Both the position numbers and the translations under genes were made by a program. From contig PEAG01000017.1 in NCBI GenBank assembly GCA_002753505.1, forward strand, positions 1-51,651: a stretch of 51,651 nt of DNA, given 5' to 3'. Shown here one piece after another: positions 38,901 to 44,900 of this stretch. Every line of letters begins with the position of its first letter. Within the stretch, counting starts at the first letter, position 1. The notes below the pieces were generated by a model. That model did not search any database and was not told the origin of the DNA. It worked only from the letters and a program-made list of their open reading frames with translations. Source of the DNA: Magnetococcales bacterium HCHbin5. Its GTDB lineage: Bacteria > Pseudomonadota > Magnetococcia > Magnetococcales > Magnetaquicoccaceae.

Positions 38901-41900
38901 GACGCCGTCAGGGCATCGCTCAGGGCCTTGACCACGTTGATGCGCAGATCGGCGACAAACTGGGTCGCCTCCCGCAGTTGATCGCCAATGATCGGCAGCG
39001 AAAGCACATCGCTGAAGGCATCCAACCCTTTCTGAATGGTGCCCAGCACCTTGTCTACCGTATTGACCACGATGGTGGGGTCGCGCAACAAAAACATCAG
39101 CGGCCCATTGACCGGCTTGTCGGGATCGCACTGAGCCCCCAGAGCGTGTTCCAGTACCACGGTCAGCTCCAACTGCCAGAACTCCAGATCCGGAATGATC
39201 AGGCTGATGTCAAAACCGGCACTGGACGGGTTGGCCTGCGGGGTTGCGCTGAACAGAACGGTGGCATCCAGGGTCTGCGTGGAGGGGGTGGTTGAGGCAC
39301 CCTGGCCCGCCGTGGAGGCGTAGAACGGGTCAAGGGTTACCGCATCCAGGGCCGCCTCGTTGTCATCGTCCACCGGGGCCCCTTCCGGAGTGGTCGCTGC
39401 AATACCGTTGCCGGTACTCGGACGCTCCGGCAGGGCAGCCTGTCGCACCTGGCTGGAGAGAATGAGGGCGGAATCGGTGGCCTCTGCAGTATCCTGCAGG
39501 GTATAGCCGCTCTTGCCCCCCATTTTGGCAAAAGTTTCACCCAGATGGAGAAAATGCAGCTCCATTTTCCCCAATGGCAGCGGATTGATAAACCCGTCAA
39601 TCTGCTCCATGGCCAGTTGGCCCAACTCATCGGAGACGCTCAACACCAAGGGAAATACCACCGACGAAGAGCCGTCAAAGATCACCTCAAAGTTTGACTT
39701 TTTCAACGCAGTGGCATCCGTCGCCGACAAACTGCCGTAGGCACCCAGATAGAGCCGGCCATCGTTGGCTCCGTCGGCCGCATCGGAATGGAGCATGACA
39801 CCGCTGCCGGTCAGGGTGAGATCAGCCGTGCCGTTGCTGACGCCAAGGCTGTAAATACCCTGGTTGGACTGGAAGGTGATCCCGGCCGCCGTGGCCGAGA
39901 AGGTATCCAAGCGGGCAAAGGTTCCCTGATCGCCAGCAAGACCGGCCGCCCCTCCCGCCACATGGTCGTACAGGAACAGCTTGCCCTGGTTGCTGCCGCT
40001 GCTCAGGTCGATACCCAAAGCCAAGTTGAAGGTCATATCGGCATAGAACTGGCATTTGGCGGTACCCTCGGTGTCCTTCACCTCCCGCAGCGAGCCGATC
40101 AACCCCATCAGTTCGTCCCGATCGGCAGCGGAAAGCAGCCCCAGCAAGGCCGAATCGTTGAAGATCAGATCGACCGGGAGAGCTTGGTTCAGCACCACCC
40201 GGTAGGGAATGACAATGCGCAACGCCTCCTGGCCGACGGTGTTGTCGTTTTCCAGGCTGATGGCACTCGCATCAATGCCAAAGGCGGTCGCCAGGATACC
40301 CTGCAGCTCCAGCAATCCTACCCCCTGCTGGCCCGTCAGTTGGGCGGTGATCTGTTTAAACCGGCTGGTAAAGTCAAACAGGCTGGAAACACTGCTGCCC
40401 AGCATGGGCAACGCCCGGCCCAACTCCCCGAAAGAACCCAATGCGCCCAGGTCACCCAACACCCCCGTCAACTGACTCAAATCGGCCTTCAGCGATGACC
40501 AGGTAACCCCCTTGAAGGGGGTCAGGGTTCCCAAACCGTTGGAGGGCACCACCGTGACGGTCGTCATGGCATCCGTTCCCTTCAGCATGGCAACCGTATT
40601 GCTGACATCGATGGTGATTTCGGTCGTGGGAACCAGACCGGTCGCACTGATGCCGGTGGGAGTGACAACATTGATGCCGGAGAGTTTCAGGGTGGCTTTC
40701 GGTGTCGAGCCCGCCGTGCCCGCCTGGTCGAGAAAGAGCGGATCGGTCACATAATCCCCCTCCATGAGGCGACCCTTGACGGCAAGAAACTTGAGTACAA
40801 TCTCCTTGGCCGTGACCACCCCGGCCTTGAGGGTCAAGGTGGAGCCGCTCAGGCCAACCAGATCGGTGCTGGCTATCAGGGCGTCCAGATTGGCCTTGAC
40901 CGCATCGTCGGTGGTGTTGCTTTTGGCGGAACTCAAGGCCATCTTGATCGATTCAGCCACGTCCGTCACCAGTTCGGCCAACGACTGGTTGGTGCTGGTG
41001 CGACTGGTGCGCACCACCACATCCACCGGTTGCGCCAAACCACCGACCGCCACCGCCAACCGCAAATCGGTCAGCAGCACCCCGGTGGCAGCGTCATAGA
41101 TCTGGGTCGGGTTGGCGTCCAGGGTCAGGGTTGTGGTCGGCGCGGTGAAGGTGAGCACATTCTTGGGGACAGCAACCGTGCCAATGTTGCTGAGACTGAC
41201 AAAGGTATGGCTGGCATAGGGATCGCTGCCCAACTTGGCCACCAGCGCGGCATGGATGGCATCGTCCACATTGGCCGCCAGTTCAGTAACAGAGCTGTTG
41301 TTGAGGGTCGCCGAGCGCAAAACAGTCACGTCGAGATGGATGCTGCCCACCGTGACCAACAGCCCAACATCCCGCAACAATTGGCCATTGCTCAGGTAGG
41401 GAACCGATGTTGCAGAAACGGTGTTACTGGTCTGTAACGCTCCGCCCAATCCCAGCAGAGACTCCTGAGAAGAGACCGAATCAAACAGGGCGTTGAGACT
41501 GATCCGATCCCCGGCCACACCCGCCAGCCCATTGCGCAACTCCAACTGCATGCTGCCCTGCAGATCGGTCCACAACCGGTCGGCGGTCAGATTCAGCATG
41601 CCAAGGGTCGCCTGGGCCGGGCTTGCCAGGGTTCCAGGGGTTGCCCCGCTCTGGCCATGGATCACGGCACTGTAGCTGCCGCCAATCACCGCGTCCTGCA
41701 GGAAAACGTAGGCCCCGGAGGTATTGGCATGCTGTCCCGGGGTGAAGCCCAGCTCTGTCATGGCCGGGTCAACGCCGTCGATCTGGATCTGCAACGAGGC
41801 CAGGCCGGCACTCAAGGTGACAATCTCTATCTGTTTGTTGCGCAGTATCGCCTTTACAACCTCCCCCAGGTTGGCAAACCCCATGCCGCCGCTTCCCAGG

Positions 41901-44900
41901 TAGGCATGGCTGGCCACGCTGGTGGCGGCAAAAGCGGCATTCAGGTCGTCCACCAGATCGCTGGTCTGGGTATTGCTCGCATCCGGGGCCACAGTAACCG
42001 TCACCCCATCGGTCTGATCAAACGCGAGTTTGAAGGTGGCGGCCGCACTCAGTTGGCCATTGGTGGCCAAGGTAACCGCCTTGGGCGTCGGATAGGTGAG
42101 CATCAGGTTTTTGAAACCCAGCAATGTATTCATCGCATTGAGGGTATTGATCGCCAGCTTCACCTCACTCAACGGGGCTTTGACACTGAATTGCAACTGC
42201 CCGGCCGTATTGACACCGGCGGTGACCAGTTCCCCCAGCTTGGCAAACCCCAACTGCCCCAACACCCCTCCGGAGATGACCGCTTTGGCGTCCAACACGG
42301 CTTGAAAATCGGCCACCAGATCCGCTCGACTGGCATTGTCTGTGGTACTGGCCTGAGTCAAGGTCAAGTCATACTGCTCGCCATCGAACAACAGGCTGAA
42401 ATTGGCATTCCCACCGATCAGTGGCAGCGCACTGCTCCATCCGGTCAGGGTGGCGTCCTGGGCTTTGGCGACCAGAGTACCCACATAAGCACCACCGGCC
42501 CGCAAGCCAAAGGTATTCAAATGGGCAAAGTCAAAACCGATGGTACTCTGGAACAGGGTCTCAGTGGAGAGATCCAGCATGGTATCCGCCGACAACGCCG
42601 ACAGATCACCCACATTCCCGGCCAGGGTCAGGGGAACCGGCTGCAAGGTGGCAGCCGGGGCCAACTTGCAGTCAAACAACAGGCTCTTGGTCGCCACGTC
42701 ATAGCGAGGATTGAGGGAAAAGGAGGCCCCCGCCGGCAAGGTGGCATTGATCGCCTGTTGGAACCGCTCCACCATCTCGGTAAAGGTGACGAACGAAGTG
42801 ACGCTGTTGACCATCATATCCTGCCCATCCGCCAACATACCCAACTGGGTCAAAGGCGAATAGCTGTTGCCCGAGGCAGAGGTCAGTCCATGGGTATTGA
42901 GGCGCATCTGGGGCAGGTCTTTGGCTGCCCAAATCCCCTTGAACTCAATATCATAGGTGTTGCTCTTGCCGGCCACTGCCGTCACACTGCAATCGCTGCC
43001 GGAAAAGGTGGGCTCAAACTGCCGGAACATGCTGACCAGGGCCGTTTGAATGGCGGCCGCGCCACCAGCGAAAGCGATGGGGGTGGTCTGCAACAGCACC
43101 CCACCCAGGGTGATGCCGATGGCAAAATCTCCCCCGGTGGCATTGGAGAGTGAGAGCCGTTGAATCTCGTTTTTGGCCGGGGTCGACCCGACGGCAGCCA
43201 CCGCCTGCTGCCAGGTTGCCAAAATGCCCTGGGCCGGGATGGCACTTTTCCAGACACCAGCCGTCTTGGTATCCACCGTCAAGGTGGCATAACTGCCGTA
43301 CTGGGTGGCATTTTTTTTGCCGAAACCGATTTCAAAAACACGGGTTGCATTGTCAGAGGCATACTCGGCACTGACATCCGCCACCGACAGGCCGGTGACA
43401 GTCGGCAATTTGGCAAACAGGGCAGCGGCGATCGTGGCTGCATCAGCGGTGGCAGCGATGTTGCCTGTGGTAAACGCCACCCCACTGGCGTCCGTACCGC
43501 TCAGGGTAAAGGTGGAACTGCCGCCACCATGGATGATGGTCAGCCGCTGCATCGCCTCCGCATCATCGGAGCCTGCGGAGAGCTGGGTCACCTTGACGGC
43601 TGACGAGGGGGCGACCCGCAACAGGGTAAAATCACCCGGGTTGGCCTGAAGCAGGTTGATCTTGCCCCATATGCGCCCATCACTGCCACGGGAGAGGTCA
43701 CTGGTGGTGACGTCGATCAGGCTGCCCGCCACCACATCGCTGCCCTCTACCACCTCCAGACTGGCTCGATTGCTGTTTGCCAGGCTGCCGGTAAACTGAA
43801 TCTGGTAGTGCTTGGGACGTCCTGTCACCACGACATTGCCCGCCCCCAGGACAGATTCCAACGCATTCTGCACCTCAACGGGAGAGGCCAGCACAGAGAG
43901 AGGGCCGGTCAGGGTCCCGCCGGCTCCCAACCGCAACTGATAGGTGCCGGCTGCGGCATGAACCTTCAAGATCTGCTCTTCGCTGCTCTTGTCGGTGCCA
44001 GCAAGGGTCATCCCCCCTTTGAGGCTCTCCTCCACCTCAAAGTTGCTCCCGGACCAAGCCAGCCAGCCATTGACCGCCGTCGCAATCTTCCGGCCGAGCA
44101 ACTCGGCCAACTGGTTGATATGCCGGAAAGAGCTTGTCTCATTCGCATCGACGGTGATGGTCAATACAGAGGTTCGATCATCCCCCGGACGCTGAACATA
44201 GAGATCAAAAGCGGCACTGCCGGCAAAAAGCGGCAGCAGCGGAGTATCCGAGGGCAGGAAGGGGGAGATCGCTTTGCTGGCGGTAACACCGGCCAGCAGT
44301 GTGGTGGCCAGTTGGTTGTCGATCACATCGTTGATGACCGCACTGAAATCAAGGGCATCGCTCAATTTCAGGTTGGTGAAGGGCAATACGGCATCAAAGC
44401 GACCGGAATCGCGCAACAACTCAAGATAGGTACCCAGATCCTGCAACATGCGCACCATCTCGGTCGCATCCAGGCTGGAAAAGGGCTGCACCGCGCTGAA
44501 ATCGCTGGTGGTTACCACCAGGGGTCGCTGGGGAATCACCTCCCACTTTTCGGCGGAGGTGTCCAGCCCGGTGACAATGGAACTGCTCAACCCACTGTCG
44601 ATCACCAGGTCGCCGGTGACCGTCGCCTTGGCGAGTCCGGCCTGCTTGATCTTGGCCGTCACCACATAGGTTTGTCCGGCGGCCAGCGGCGTCAATGCCC
44701 CCGTTGTCGGAACCGGATTGCTCGCCAAATCCAGGGACCAAGTGCCATCGCTGGCCGGGGTCACGGTATAGGTGGCCCCACTTACCGTCACCTCCAGAGT
44801 CTGCCCGCTGCTGAGTATGGCGGTTCCGGTCAAGGTGGGCAACAGGGCCGGCGTACTGCGACTGTCCAGCGACAGACCACCAAAAGCGATATTCACGTGG